Of a stretch of DNA of 47,196 nucleotides, positions 8,095-16,093 are shown in pieces; positions within the stretch are counted from its first letter, which is position 1, and each line of letters opens with the position of its first letter. The DNA lies in the NCBI RefSeq assembly GCF_016863255.1, contig NZ_BOON01000065.1, forward strand, positions 1 through 47,196, read 5' to 3'. A program made the translations under genes and the position numbers. Under the pieces are notes generated by a model. That model ran no database searches and was not told the origin of the DNA. It saw only the letters and a program-made list of their open reading frames with translations. The stretch comes from Planosporangium mesophilum (GTDB lineage: Bacteria > Actinomycetota > Actinomycetes > Mycobacteriales > Micromonosporaceae).

Positions 8095-9453
8095 ATGAGC
8101 GCCCTGGCGGGTCCCGCGTGGTCGCCGGAGCAACTGGTCTACCAGGTTGATCTGTCGACCGAGATGCTGCGCGCCGGGGTGCATGCCGTCGATGGACGGG
8201 AGTGGGCCGGCCCCACGACGAAGCGGCGCACCTGGTGGTCCCGCCGCCGTGGCCTCGACTCCGGAATCCCCCGCCCGCGGGTGGCTGACGTGCGGGCGGA
8301 CGAGGTCGCCGGATGGATGACCGGAGGGTACGGCCGCCAGCGGTACCCGGCGGTCGTGGTGGGATCCCCGCACGTCGGTGCGCTGCACCTGGCGGCGGCG
8401 CTGGGTGCGCCGTGGCTGCCGGCGGGTTTCCGGCTGTCGGTTCGCTGCTCCCCCACCGAGTCCAGGCGCCCCCTGGTGGCGCTGCGACAGGGCCGTACGA
8501 TCGCCGCGCACCTGCTCGACACCGACCCCGGCATCGCCGTGTACCAGCGCTGCGACCCCATCGGGCAGAACCCGTGCGGCAACGCCATGCTGGACTTCTA
8601 CGTGAAGTGGACCGCCGTCCCCGGGCGCCTGCGCCGGTTCCTCACCGAGCGGCTCGCACCCGGCGGCACCGTCGTGCTGATCCGGGACTGCCGGGGCTGG
8701 CCGGCGACCCAGCCCGACGACGGGTACCGCTTCCAGGTCGGTACGGTCGGCTCGGGGTTGTCCTGGCCCGACTACTGCCGCCAGTTGCGCCGGCTGAGCG
8801 ACGACGGCGGGGACGCCCCCGCCGACGAAGAGAGCCGTACGGTCCCCCAGCCCGACGGGGGCGACGTCGACGCCGAGCAGGGCATCCACCCCGGCCTGCT
8901 GGGCGATCTTCGCAGGTGGAGCGGCGAGCACGGGCGGCGGCTGCGGATCGTCGCGATCACCGATTCGGCGGCCCTGAGCGCGGCGGTCGCGGACGTGTAC
9001 CGTTCCTGGCTGCGCGCCGCCGGCAAGACCGGGAACCGGCTGGTGATCGGCTGCGGGACCATGCTGGACCCGTGGCAGGTGGTACGGGCCGGGCTGGTCC
9101 CGTACTGGTGTCCCCGTCCGCTGCACAGCGACGTCGACGCGCTGGAGTACTGGCTGGCCGGCAGCGAGCCGTTCCGCAGCATCGACCTGCTGGTGGAGCC
9201 GCCCGGACGGCTGTCGCCCAAGGTCGTACCGCGGGACCGGCTGGCCGCGCTGCCCCGGTTCGCGACCGACCGCGGCGTCCTCGACTCCACCTGCCGGCGC
9301 AACTACCCGCTCGGGATCGTCGATCCGCGGCACATCAGCCGGGTGCTGAGCGAGCAGCCGTACGACTCCCCGCCTCCCCCGCCGCTGTCGACGGCGGCCG
9401 CGATCGAGGGGCTGGACCGGCTCGCCCGCTACGGGCGGCTGCTGGTCACTTGA
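8095..9453 (+). CDS. Unrecognised 452-residue cytoplasmic protein
   Basis: A long frame with strongly G/C-ending codons starts at ATG 8095. I do not recognise the family. It has no signal peptide or membrane segment. Visible features: an alternating hydrophobic run YPAVVVGSPHVGALHLAAAL near 83-102 that could be a nucleotide- or cofactor-binding beta-alpha unit, a TVVLIRDCRGWP segment and LRIVAITDSAAL that look like further beta strands with catalytic-style Asp/Cys residues, and NRLVIGCGTMLDP. The pattern suggests an alpha/beta fold, perhaps alpha/beta-hydrolase-like, but a clear GxSxG is absent. It is followed 28 bases later by an HD-domain gene on the same strand. Confidence 0.7.
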   Translation: MSALAGPAWSPEQLVYQVDLSTEMLRAGVHAVDGREWAGPTTKRRTWWSRRRGLDSGIPRPRVADVRADEVAGWMTGGYGRQRYPAVVVGSPHVGALHLAAALGAPWLPAGFRLSVRCSPTESRRPLVALRQGRTIAAHLLDTDPGIAVYQRCDPIGQNPCGNAMLDFYVKWTAVPGRLRRFLTERLAPGGTVVLIRDCRGWPATQPDDGYRFQVGTVGSGLSWPDYCRQLRRLSDDGGDAPADEESRTVPQPDGGDVDAEQGIHPGLLGDLRRWSGEHGRRLRIVAITDSAALSAAVADVYRSWLRAAGKTGNRLVIGCGTMLDPWQVVRAGLVPYWCPRPLHSDVDALEYWLAGSEPFRSIDLLVEPPGRLSPKVVPRDRLAALPRFATDRGVLDSTCRRNYPLGIVDPRHISRVLSEQPYDSPPPPPLSTAAAIEGLDRLARYGRLLVT

Positions 9454-9481
9454 GAGCTGCTCAGCGGGTAAGAATCATCGG

Positions 9482-10090
9482 GTGTCGAAGGATCTGCTTG
9501 CCCGTTGGCGCGCACTGCTGCCCGGTGCCGACGGCCTCGGTCAGGAGCTGATTGCCCGCTGGTCAGAGCCGCATCGCCGGTACCACACGCGTCATCACCT
9601 GGCCGCGGTCCTTGCGGTGATCGACCGGTACGCCGACCTCGCCCCGGACGCCGACGCCGTGCGCCTGGCCGGCTGGTTCCACGACGCGGTGTACGACCCG
9701 AGGTCCGGTGACAACGAGGAGCGCAGCGCGGAGCTGGCGTCGAACCGGCTGCCCGCGGCCGGGGTACCGGCCGCACGGGTGGCGGAGACCGTCCGGCTGG
9801 TACGGCTGACCGCGGGTCACACGGTGGCCGACGGTGACGCCGACGGTGCCCTGCTCGCCGACGCCGACCTCGCGATCCTGGCCGCCGACCGGGATGCCTA
9901 CGACCGGTACGCGGCCGCGATCCGCCGGGAGTACGCGCACGTGCCCGAGGCGGCGTTCCGCGCCGGCCGCTCGGGCGTGCTGGAGGGCCTGCTGGCCCTG
10001 CCGGCGCTGTACCGGATCGTCCCGCACCGGGAGGAGTGGGAGGTGCGCGCGCGGGCCAACCTGGAACGGGAACTGAGCAGCCTGCGCTAG
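9482..10090 (+). CDS. HD-superfamily metal-dependent phosphohydrolase
   Basis: This 202-residue protein has the motifs of predicted HD-type hydrolases: RYHTRHHL (H35, H38, H39), WFHDAVYD (H67, D68) and ADADLAIL (D127, D129), which together would bind a metal. Such proteins cleave nucleotide phosphoesters, but the substrate is unknown. The start is a GTG with no obvious ribosome binding site; TAAGAAT at 9469-9475 may be its -10. Its TAG stop overlaps the stop of the convergent glycosidase within CTAG at 10087-10090. Confidence 0.85.
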   Translation: MSKDLLARWRALLPGADGLGQELIARWSEPHRRYHTRHHLAAVLAVIDRYADLAPDADAVRLAGWFHDAVYDPRSGDNEERSAELASNRLPAAGVPAARVAETVRLVRLTAGHTVADGDADGALLADADLAILAADRDAYDRYAAAIRREYAHVPEAAFRAGRSGVLEGLLALPALYRIVPHREEWEVRARANLERELSSLR

Positions 10091-12108
10091 GAGGTCGCCA
10101 CGGTGGCCAGCGAGAAGGCGTCGGCCCGGCCCCACCACCCCGGAATGCCCGACAGCGCCAGGTGGCCGAAGCGCAGCGGCACGTGGGCGTCCACGCCGAG
10201 ACCGTCGCGGCGGGGCTCCAGCCCCATCATGCTGCGCAGCAGGAGCAGCGGCGTACCGGAGGCCCACGCCTGCGGCGAGCAGGCGCTCGCGTACCCGATC
10301 GGCACCCCGGTGGCCTTCCGGTCGAAGCCGACGAGCGCCTCCGGCAGCCGGTACTGGAAGTACGCCGCGGCCTCCAGCATGGCCTCGGCCAGCCGGGCCG
10401 CCTCCGTGTGCCGGCCGTACCGGGTCAGCCCCATCGCGATCAGCGCGCTGTCGTGCGGCCAGACCGTGCCGTTGTGGTACTCCATCGGGTTGTACGCCGG
10501 CTGCCCGTCCGCGACGGTCCGCACCCCCCAGCCCGAGAAGAGGTTCTCACCCATCAGGTGGCCGACGACCGCGTCCACGTTCTCGTCCGGCACGATCCCG
10601 CTCCACAGCAGGTGGCCGATGTTCGAGGCCAGCGTGGGGACCGGCCGGCCCTCACCGTCCCGGGCCAGCGCGTAGAAGCCCTCGTCCGGGAGCCAGAAGA
10701 TCTCGTGGAAGCGTTTGCGCAGCGCGTCGGCGTCGCGCTCCAGCCGATCGGCGAGGCCCAGGTCGCCCCAGCACTCGCGCGCCAGCCGGGCGGTCCGCCG
10801 GCGGGCGTCGTACGCGTACCCCTGGATCTCGCAGGTCGCCTGCGGCAGCGGGGCGGGCGTGCCGTCGGGGTACACGATCGAGTTCTGCGAGTCCTTCCAG
10901 CACTGGACGCGCAGTCCGCTCTCGGGGTTGCGGCTGAGGTACGAGATGAACCCGTCGCCGGTGAGGTCCCCGTACTTCTCCATCCAGGTCACCGCCGCCC
11001 GGGCCGGGCCTTCCAGGGCCTGTACGGTCTCCCGGTCGCCGGTCCACCGCTCGTACTCGTCGAGCACGATCAGGAACAGCGGCGTCGTGTCGGCGGCCCC
11101 GTAGTACGGCGACTGCGGAGCCTCCCGGAAGTACGCGCGTTCGCCGTGGCGCAGCTCGTGCAGGATCTTGCCCGGTTCGGCGTCGCGGAAGTCGTCGATC
11201 TCCGTCGCCTGCTGCGCCGCGAGCGCCCGTAGCGTCGTACGGCACATCTCGGGCACGAACGGCAGCGCCTGGTAGCTGGTGATCAGGCTGTCCCGGCCGA
11301 ACAGCGCCATGAACCAGGGCAGCCCGGCGGCGGGCAGCGACGACTCGGGGATCGTGTCGGGGTAGAAGCGCAGAGCGGCGAGGTCGACCAGGCTCCCGTG
11401 GTAGATCCGGCGCAGGTCGTCCCAGCCCGACTCCAGCCGGGGTGCGGCGTCGAGCCACTCCTGCAGGCCGTACGGCATGTTCGGCTCGTGGGCGCGCCTC
11501 ACCGTCGGGCGCAGGTTGGCGGTCGCGACCGCCACCTCGACCTCGGTCCGCCAGGTCTCGCGGGGTTGCAGCATGATCCGGAACGTCACCGACTCGTCGG
11601 TGTAGAAGGCGTCGGTGGCCCGGATCATCGTCTCGCGGCGGAAGTCGCCGCGCTCGTACCCCAGCGTGACCTGGTCCGGCCCGACCCGGCGGTACGACCG
11701 GCCGGTCTTCTGCAGGCGGTCCTTCACCTCGAAGATGTCGGCGAAGTCGGCTCCGAAAAGGATCGACAGCTCCAGCGGCAGCGGCTCGACGCTGTGGTTG
11801 GTCAACTCCAGGGACTCCCGCATGCCGTCCCCGACGTTGCGGCGGCGCAGCAGCGACACGGTCGGATTGCGGTAGATGGTGCCGGTCGGTTCGACCAGAA
11901 AGAAGACAGCCTCGTCGTACTCGACGGCCTCGCCGGAGAGCGCGTCCAACTGGTTTCCGTTGAGCCGGACCTGCCAACGGGAAAGATGGCGCATGTCGCG
12001 GTAGAACAGGCCGGCCGGTTCGTCGGGATCCGGCGTGATGTCCCCGCGCATATCACTCACGACGAATGTAATGCCTTCGAGGATGTTCACCTGGGGCAGC
12101 TTCACCAA
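10087..12108 (-). CDS. Glycogen-debranching-type alpha-glycosidase
   Basis: This 673-residue protein has the N-terminal domain of bacterial/archaeal glycogen debranching enzymes (about 10-200, opening with ILEGITFVVSDMRGDI and GLFYRDMRHLSRW) followed by an (alpha/alpha)6 barrel catalytic domain (about 220-660). Conserved stretches include PWFMALFGRDSLITS, QCWKDSQNSI and EYHNGTVWPHDSALIA, where acidic residues would be catalytic as in amylo-alpha-1,6-glucosidases. It starts at a GTG with GGAG five bases upstream. It is divergent from a GT4 glycosyltransferase, and the two are often neighbours, which suggests joint work on an alpha-glucan. The precise linkage cleaved cannot be read from sequence. 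Confidence 0.88.
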   Translation of the reverse strand: MVKLPQVNILEGITFVVSDMRGDITPDPDEPAGLFYRDMRHLSRWQVRLNGNQLDALSGEAVEYDEAVFFLVEPTGTIYRNPTVSLLRRRNVGDGMRESLELTNHSVEPLPLELSILFGADFADIFEVKDRLQKTGRSYRRVGPDQVTLGYERGDFRRETMIRATDAFYTDESVTFRIMLQPRETWRTEVEVAVATANLRPTVRRAHEPNMPYGLQEWLDAAPRLESGWDDLRRIYHGSLVDLAALRFYPDTIPESSLPAAGLPWFMALFGRDSLITSYQALPFVPEMCRTTLRALAAQQATEIDDFRDAEPGKILHELRHGERAYFREAPQSPYYGAADTTPLFLIVLDEYERWTGDRETVQALEGPARAAVTWMEKYGDLTGDGFISYLSRNPESGLRVQCWKDSQNSIVYPDGTPAPLPQATCEIQGYAYDARRRTARLARECWGDLGLADRLERDADALRKRFHEIFWLPDEGFYALARDGEGRPVPTLASNIGHLLWSGIVPDENVDAVVGHLMGENLFSGWGVRTVADGQPAYNPMEYHNGTVWPHDSALIAMGLTRYGRHTEAARLAEAMLEAAAYFQYRLPEALVGFDRKATGVPIGYASACSPQAWASGTPLLLLRSMMGLEPRRDGLGVDAHVPLRFGHLALSGIPGWWGRADAFSLATVATS

Positions 12109-12277
12109 ATCTCCAATTGGTCCACTTTGTTCAAAGCTGACAATTTTTCAGCCGCTCGCAAATGGCCTGGGATGTTCGATTCGGCGTAGATGGGGTAGTC
12201 GGGTGTCGGCTCAGGTCTCGACCTCGCCTCGGGTGCCGTACCCGGCGAGTGATGACACAACCGGAAGGGGCCGGATA

Positions 12278-13435
12278 GTGATCCCGACTGAGGCCGACCA
12301 TAGCGACCCTACTTCCCCACTGAAAATCGCAATGGTCGTTCCGCCGTGGTATGAGCTGCCACCATGCGGCTACGGAGGTATCGAACTGATCTGCGCCGCG
12401 CTTGTCGACGCACTGTGCGCCCGAGGTCACGACGTGACGATGTTCGGTGCGGGCGTACGTACGGGCACCGCGGCCCACTTCGTCAGCACTGTGAGCACAC
12501 CACAGTACGAGCGGTTGGGCGAGGCCATGCCGGACGCGCTGCACGCCGCACGCGTCGGCAGACTTCTCGCCGATACCCAGTTCGACGTCGTCCACGACCA
12601 CTCGCTGTCCGGACCCCTCACCGCCGGATATCGCAGCGCGCCGACGGTGGTGACGGTCCACGGTCCGGCCGATGGCGAATTGGGTGACTACTACGCGGCA
12701 CTGGGCGAGCACATTCATCTGGTGGCGATCTCCGACTCGCAGCGGCGTCAGCGACCGGAGTTGCGGTGGGCCGCGACGATCCACAACGCAATTGAGCCGA
12801 CCCAGTTCGTGCCCGCCCACAACCCCGACGGGCCCGTGGTCTGGCTCGCCCGCTTCTCCCCCGACAAGGGGCCCGACCTGGCCATCAAGGCGTGCCGGGA
12901 GGCCGGTCTCCCCCTGGTCCTCGCGGGGAAGTGCAACGAGAACAGCGAGCGGCGCTATCTCGACGAGGTGATCCGCCCGATGCTGGAGGACGACGTCGAA
13001 CTGGTCTGCAACGGCGACCGCACGACCACCAACCGGCTGCTCACCGAGGCCCGCTGCCTGATCATGCCGATCCGTTGGCACGAGCCGTTCGGCATGGTGA
13101 TGATCGAGGCGATGGCGTCGGGTACGCCGGTGGTCGCGCTGCGCCGCGGTTCGGTACCCGAGGTGGTCCGGCACGGGGTCACCGGATGGATCTGCGAGGA
13201 CCCGGCGGACCTACCGGCCGCCCTGCTCCGGGCGGGCGAGCTCGACCCCCGCGAGTGCGTGGCCCACGCCCGTTCGACCTTCGGGGTCCAGCGGATGGCG
13301 CGCCGCTACGAGCGGGTGTACCGGCAGGCGATCACGAACGCCCGGCGCCCTCGCCGGGGCGCGCGCCGGCAGACCGCGCTGGTACCGACGCGGGTGCTGT
13401 CCACGATCGGCGAGCGCCGCGGCGCCGCCAGCTAG
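12278..13435 (+). CDS. GT4-family glycosyltransferase
   Basis: This 385-residue GT-B enzyme opens with KIAMVVPPWYELPPCGYGGIE, the glycine-rich acceptor-side loop of the GT4 family. The C-terminal half has the nucleotide-sugar site: WLARFSPDKGPDLAI, then EPFGMVMIEAMASGTPVVA with the E-x7-E pattern. The GTG at 12278 is chosen because GGAAGGGG lies 7 bases upstream; the frame stays open further up, but that part is antisense to the glycosidase start. It most likely transfers a hexose from a nucleotide sugar; pairing with the debranching-type enzyme suggests glycogen or a related glucan. Its TAG overlaps the stop of the convergent DUF4031 gene in CTAG. Confidence 0.86.
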   Translation: MIPTEADHSDPTSPLKIAMVVPPWYELPPCGYGGIELICAALVDALCARGHDVTMFGAGVRTGTAAHFVSTVSTPQYERLGEAMPDALHAARVGRLLADTQFDVVHDHSLSGPLTAGYRSAPTVVTVHGPADGELGDYYAALGEHIHLVAISDSQRRQRPELRWAATIHNAIEPTQFVPAHNPDGPVVWLARFSPDKGPDLAIKACREAGLPLVLAGKCNENSERRYLDEVIRPMLEDDVELVCNGDRTTTNRLLTEARCLIMPIRWHEPFGMVMIEAMASGTPVVALRRGSVPEVVRHGVTGWICEDPADLPAALLRAGELDPRECVAHARSTFGVQRMARRYERVYRQAITNARRPRRGARRQTALVPTRVLSTIGERRGAAS

Positions 13436-13776
13436 CGCGGTCCGACGCTCGGCCGGACCACCGCTGTTCGCCTCTGTTCCCGTCGGCACGGGGCGGCCTT
13501 GCGTCGACGCAGGCCGGCCGCGGTGAGCCGCGCGACGAGCTCGCGGCTGGGTACGACCGTCGCCCCCAGCCAGACGGCGATCGCGACCCGCTCCGCAGGC
13601 ACGTCGTAGTGGTCCCGCTCGAACGCCCGCCGGGGCGCACCCAGCATCTCCGCGAACGCATGGAGCTCCGCGAAGGAGGTGTCGCTGACCAGATGTGACC
13701 ACAGCCGCCCATGGGCTGGCCAACGTGCTGGATCCAGATAGAGCGTCGCGACCTCCCCTGTCGCGATCTTGGACAC
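13432..13776 (-). CDS. DUF4031 protein
   Basis: The core YLDPARWPAHGRLWSHLVSD, then ELHAFAEMLGAPRRAFERDHYDVP and SRELVARLTAAGLRRR, is diagnostic of DUF4031, a small family of unknown function. The family normally begins two or three residues before the DP.WPAHGR segment, but no ATG, GTG or TTG is found there. The nearest usable start is the GTG at 13776, with AGGTGG five bases upstream; both lie inside a large palindrome. The GTG gives a 114-residue protein with about nine extra N-terminal residues. A start at ACG just after AGGGGAGG is the alternative. It follows glpD on the same strand, 44 bases away. Confidence 0.75.
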   Translation of the reverse strand: MSKIATGEVATLYLDPARWPAHGRLWSHLVSDTSFAELHAFAEMLGAPRRAFERDHYDVPAERVAIAVWLGATVVPSRELVARLTAAGLRRRKAAPCRREQRRTAVVRPSVGPR

Positions 13777-13813
13777 TTGTGCCACCTGTGGCCGGCACAA
13801 GTGTCCAAGATCG
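13764..13813. repeat. Palindromic repeat, copy A (perfect 20-bp arms)
   Basis: CGATCTTGGACACTTGTGCC at 13764-13783 is repeated as its exact complement at 13794-13813 around a 10-base loop. Two related palindromes occur at 24315-24353 and 38515-38570. It lies between glpD and the DUF4031 gene and contains the apparent DUF4031 start. Confidence 0.9.
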
Positions 13814-13820
13814 AAGAATC

Positions 13821-15683
13821 TCAGGCGGCCGCGTACCCGCGCGGGTCCGGCGCGCCCAGGCGGGCGGCTTCCGCCGTGGCGTCGTCCGGCATCCGCTGCG
13901 ACTCCCGCTCGGCGGCCACCCGCGCCAGGTAGTGGTCGATCTCTCGGCGCCGCGAGGCGTCATCCCAGCCGAGCACCCGCCCCATGATCAACGCTGTGTC
14001 CTCGGCGCTGTCGACGCCCCGGTGCGCGGTCTCGATGGAGATCCGGGTACGCCGGGCGAGCACGTCGTCCAGGTGCAGCGCACCCTCGGCGAGCGCGGCG
14101 TACGCGATCTCGGCGGCGAGGTACTCGGGAGCGCCCTCCAGCGACCGGCCCAGCGTCGGGTCCTCCGACACCAGGGTCAGCAGTTGGCCGGTCAGCGTCC
14201 CGTACCGCTCCAGCAGGTGCTCGACCACGCCGACCGGCAGCCCGTGCCGGCGCGCGAGGTCGGCCCGGTTGGTCCAGGTCTGCTGGTACCCGTCCGCGCC
14301 CAGCAGCGGCAGGTCGGAGGTACGGGAGCCGGAGACCCGGCCGCCGTGGGTGCGCAGCCCGCCCAGCCGGCGCGCGACCTGGTCGATGACGTCGGCGGCC
14401 ATCACCCGGTAGGTGGTGTACTTCCCGCCCGCCACGATCATCAGTCCGAGCATCGGCTCGACCACCGCGTGCTCGCGCGACAGCGCGGAGGTCTGCTCGT
14501 CACGGGTGTGCGGGCCGGGGCGGTGCTTGGCCTCCGCGGAGAGCAGAGGGCGCAGCCCGGCGTACACGCCCTCGATGTCGTCCGGCGTCAACGGCCGGTC
14601 GAGCACCTGGTTGACCTGCTCCAACAGGTACGAGATGTCGTTGGCGGTCGCGGCCGGGTGGGCCCGGTCGAGGTTCCAGTCGGTGTCGGTCGTACCGATG
14701 ATCCAGTGGCCTCCCCACGGGATGACGAACAGCACCGAGGACGCGGTACGCAGGATCAGGCCCGCGTCGCCGGTGATCGCCGAGCGCGGTACGACGAGGT
14801 GCACGCCCTTGCTGGCCCGTACCCGCAGGCCGGTGTGCTCGGCCGGCCGCCCGTTCTCCGACAGCAACTCGGAGACGTCGTCGCTCCACACGCCGGTGGC
14901 CGACACCACGGTGCGGGCCCGTACGTCGAACTCCTCGCCGCTCTCCACGTCACGGACCCGTACCCCGGTCACCTCACGCGCCGACCGCAGGATGCCGACG
15001 GCGCGGGTACTGGTGACCACGGCCGCACCCAGGCTCGCCGCGGTGCGCGCGAGGGTCGCCACGAAGCGGGCGTCGTCGACCTGCCCGTCGTAGTACTCGA
15101 TCGCGCCGGTGACGGCGTCCTCGCGCAGGCTGGGGAAGAGCCGGCGGGCGGCGCCGCGCGACAGGTGCCGGTGGGTGGGCATGCCCCGGGTGGGCTGCCC
15201 CTGCAACAACCGGCCGACGAGCGCCGAGGCGCTGGCGAACGCGTCGTAGAGCGCGACACCGGCGCCGTAGTACGCCCGGTGCCAGACCCGTTGCGGCACA
15301 CCGACCGGGCCGGCCGGCGCGGTCAGCGGCACCAGGAACGGCACCGGGCGCACCAGGTGCGGCGCGAGCCGCGTCGCGAGCAGCCCCCGCTCCCGCAGTG
15401 CCTCGTGGACCAGGCCGAACTCGAACTGCTCCAGGTAGCGCAGTCCGCCGTGGATCAGCTTGGAGGACCGGCTCGACGTACCGGAGGCGAGGTCACGGGC
15501 CTCGATCAGGGCGACCGACAGGCCGCGGGAGGCGGCGTCGACCGCGGCACCGGCCCCGGTGACCCCGCCGCCGATCACGAGCACATCGAAGTGCTCCGAC
15601 TTGAGTCTCGCCAGGTCGGCGGCGCGCCGCTGGGGTGAGAGCTGCCCGGCACCGAAGCGGGACGCCTGAGGATCTCTGCGCAC
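13821..15683 (-). CDS. glpD: Glycerol-3-phosphate dehydrogenase, FAD-dependent
   Basis: This 620-residue flavoprotein oxidises glycerol 3-phosphate to dihydroxyacetone phosphate at the membrane, passing electrons to the quinone pool. The FAD-binding Rossmann motif GGGVTGAGAAVDAASRG is near the N-terminus, followed by SGTSSRSSKLIHGGLRYLEQ, typical of GlpD. Further conserved parts are PWGGHWIIGTTDTDW and the C-terminal cap domain with VAGGKYTTYRVMA. GTG codons at 15692 and 15683 are both possible; I prefer 15683 because TACCGT lies 7 bases upstream as a leaderless -10. No glpF or glpK is present nearby, so it stands alone except for DUF4031. Confidence 0.94.
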   Translation of the reverse strand: MRRDPQASRFGAGQLSPQRRAADLARLKSEHFDVLVIGGGVTGAGAAVDAASRGLSVALIEARDLASGTSSRSSKLIHGGLRYLEQFEFGLVHEALRERGLLATRLAPHLVRPVPFLVPLTAPAGPVGVPQRVWHRAYYGAGVALYDAFASASALVGRLLQGQPTRGMPTHRHLSRGAARRLFPSLREDAVTGAIEYYDGQVDDARFVATLARTAASLGAAVVTSTRAVGILRSAREVTGVRVRDVESGEEFDVRARTVVSATGVWSDDVSELLSENGRPAEHTGLRVRASKGVHLVVPRSAITGDAGLILRTASSVLFVIPWGGHWIIGTTDTDWNLDRAHPAATANDISYLLEQVNQVLDRPLTPDDIEGVYAGLRPLLSAEAKHRPGPHTRDEQTSALSREHAVVEPMLGLMIVAGGKYTTYRVMAADVIDQVARRLGGLRTHGGRVSGSRTSDLPLLGADGYQQTWTNRADLARRHGLPVGVVEHLLERYGTLTGQLLTLVSEDPTLGRSLEGAPEYLAAEIAYAALAEGALHLDDVLARRTRISIETAHRGVDSAEDTALIMGRVLGWDDASRRREIDHYLARVAAERESQRMPDDATAEAARLGAPDPRGYAAA

Positions 15684-16093
15684 GTACTCCACGGTAGCGC
15701 CCGAAGGCGCGAAGTTACCTATTAGTAGCGCGGAAACTCATGTTCGGTACTTCCAATGGCCGGACGGATCGCTGCGCGTCATAACCGAAACGCCCGGCAA
15801 CGCGGCGCGGGCTTTCCGGTGGCGGAGCGACGCGTCGATCTGAAGGAGTCTCGGTTGTTGCGTCCCTCACCGTCGCAGAACGACCTCGGGTCGCCCTCGC
15901 AATGGGCGCGACTTTGTGTACGGTCGCGGGTTTAAACCTCGCTTCCGCCACTTTCCGCGCAAACCGAGGTATCGCAGGGTACGGGTTTGACAGCGTCCGG
16001 TACGGGCACCCTCGGTGGACCTACCGGCGCCGGTAGGCTACCTGCCCGCCGAGACCCGTCGAGAGCGTGCCCGTGGGTCGTACCGTCTCAGGC
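15684..16093. promoter_or_regulatory. Divergent intergenic region with an 18-bp perfect palindrome
   Basis: No gene is evident here. On the minus strand TACCGT (15696-15691) is the likely glpD -10. Near the other end CCTACCGGCGCCGGTAGG (16020-16037) is a perfect palindrome, and TAGGCT (16034-16039) overlapping its right end is a plausible -10 for the protease gene. An operator occluding that promoter is possible. A TTGACA at 15987-15992 has no -10 at the right spacing. Confidence 0.45.

Noticed and set aside
8095..9453. Assignment of the 452-residue protein to the alpha/beta hydrolases
   Set aside because: There is no GxSxG nucleophile elbow; strand-like segments alone are not enough.
10036..11232. 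A 398-residue plus-strand frame opposite the debranching-type glycosidase
   Set aside because: It is an antisense shadow of a gene with clear family motifs and has no ribosome binding site.
15987..15992. TTGACA as -35 of the membrane-protease gene
   Set aside because: No -10 lies 16-19 bases downstream; the only TANNNT is about 41 bases away.
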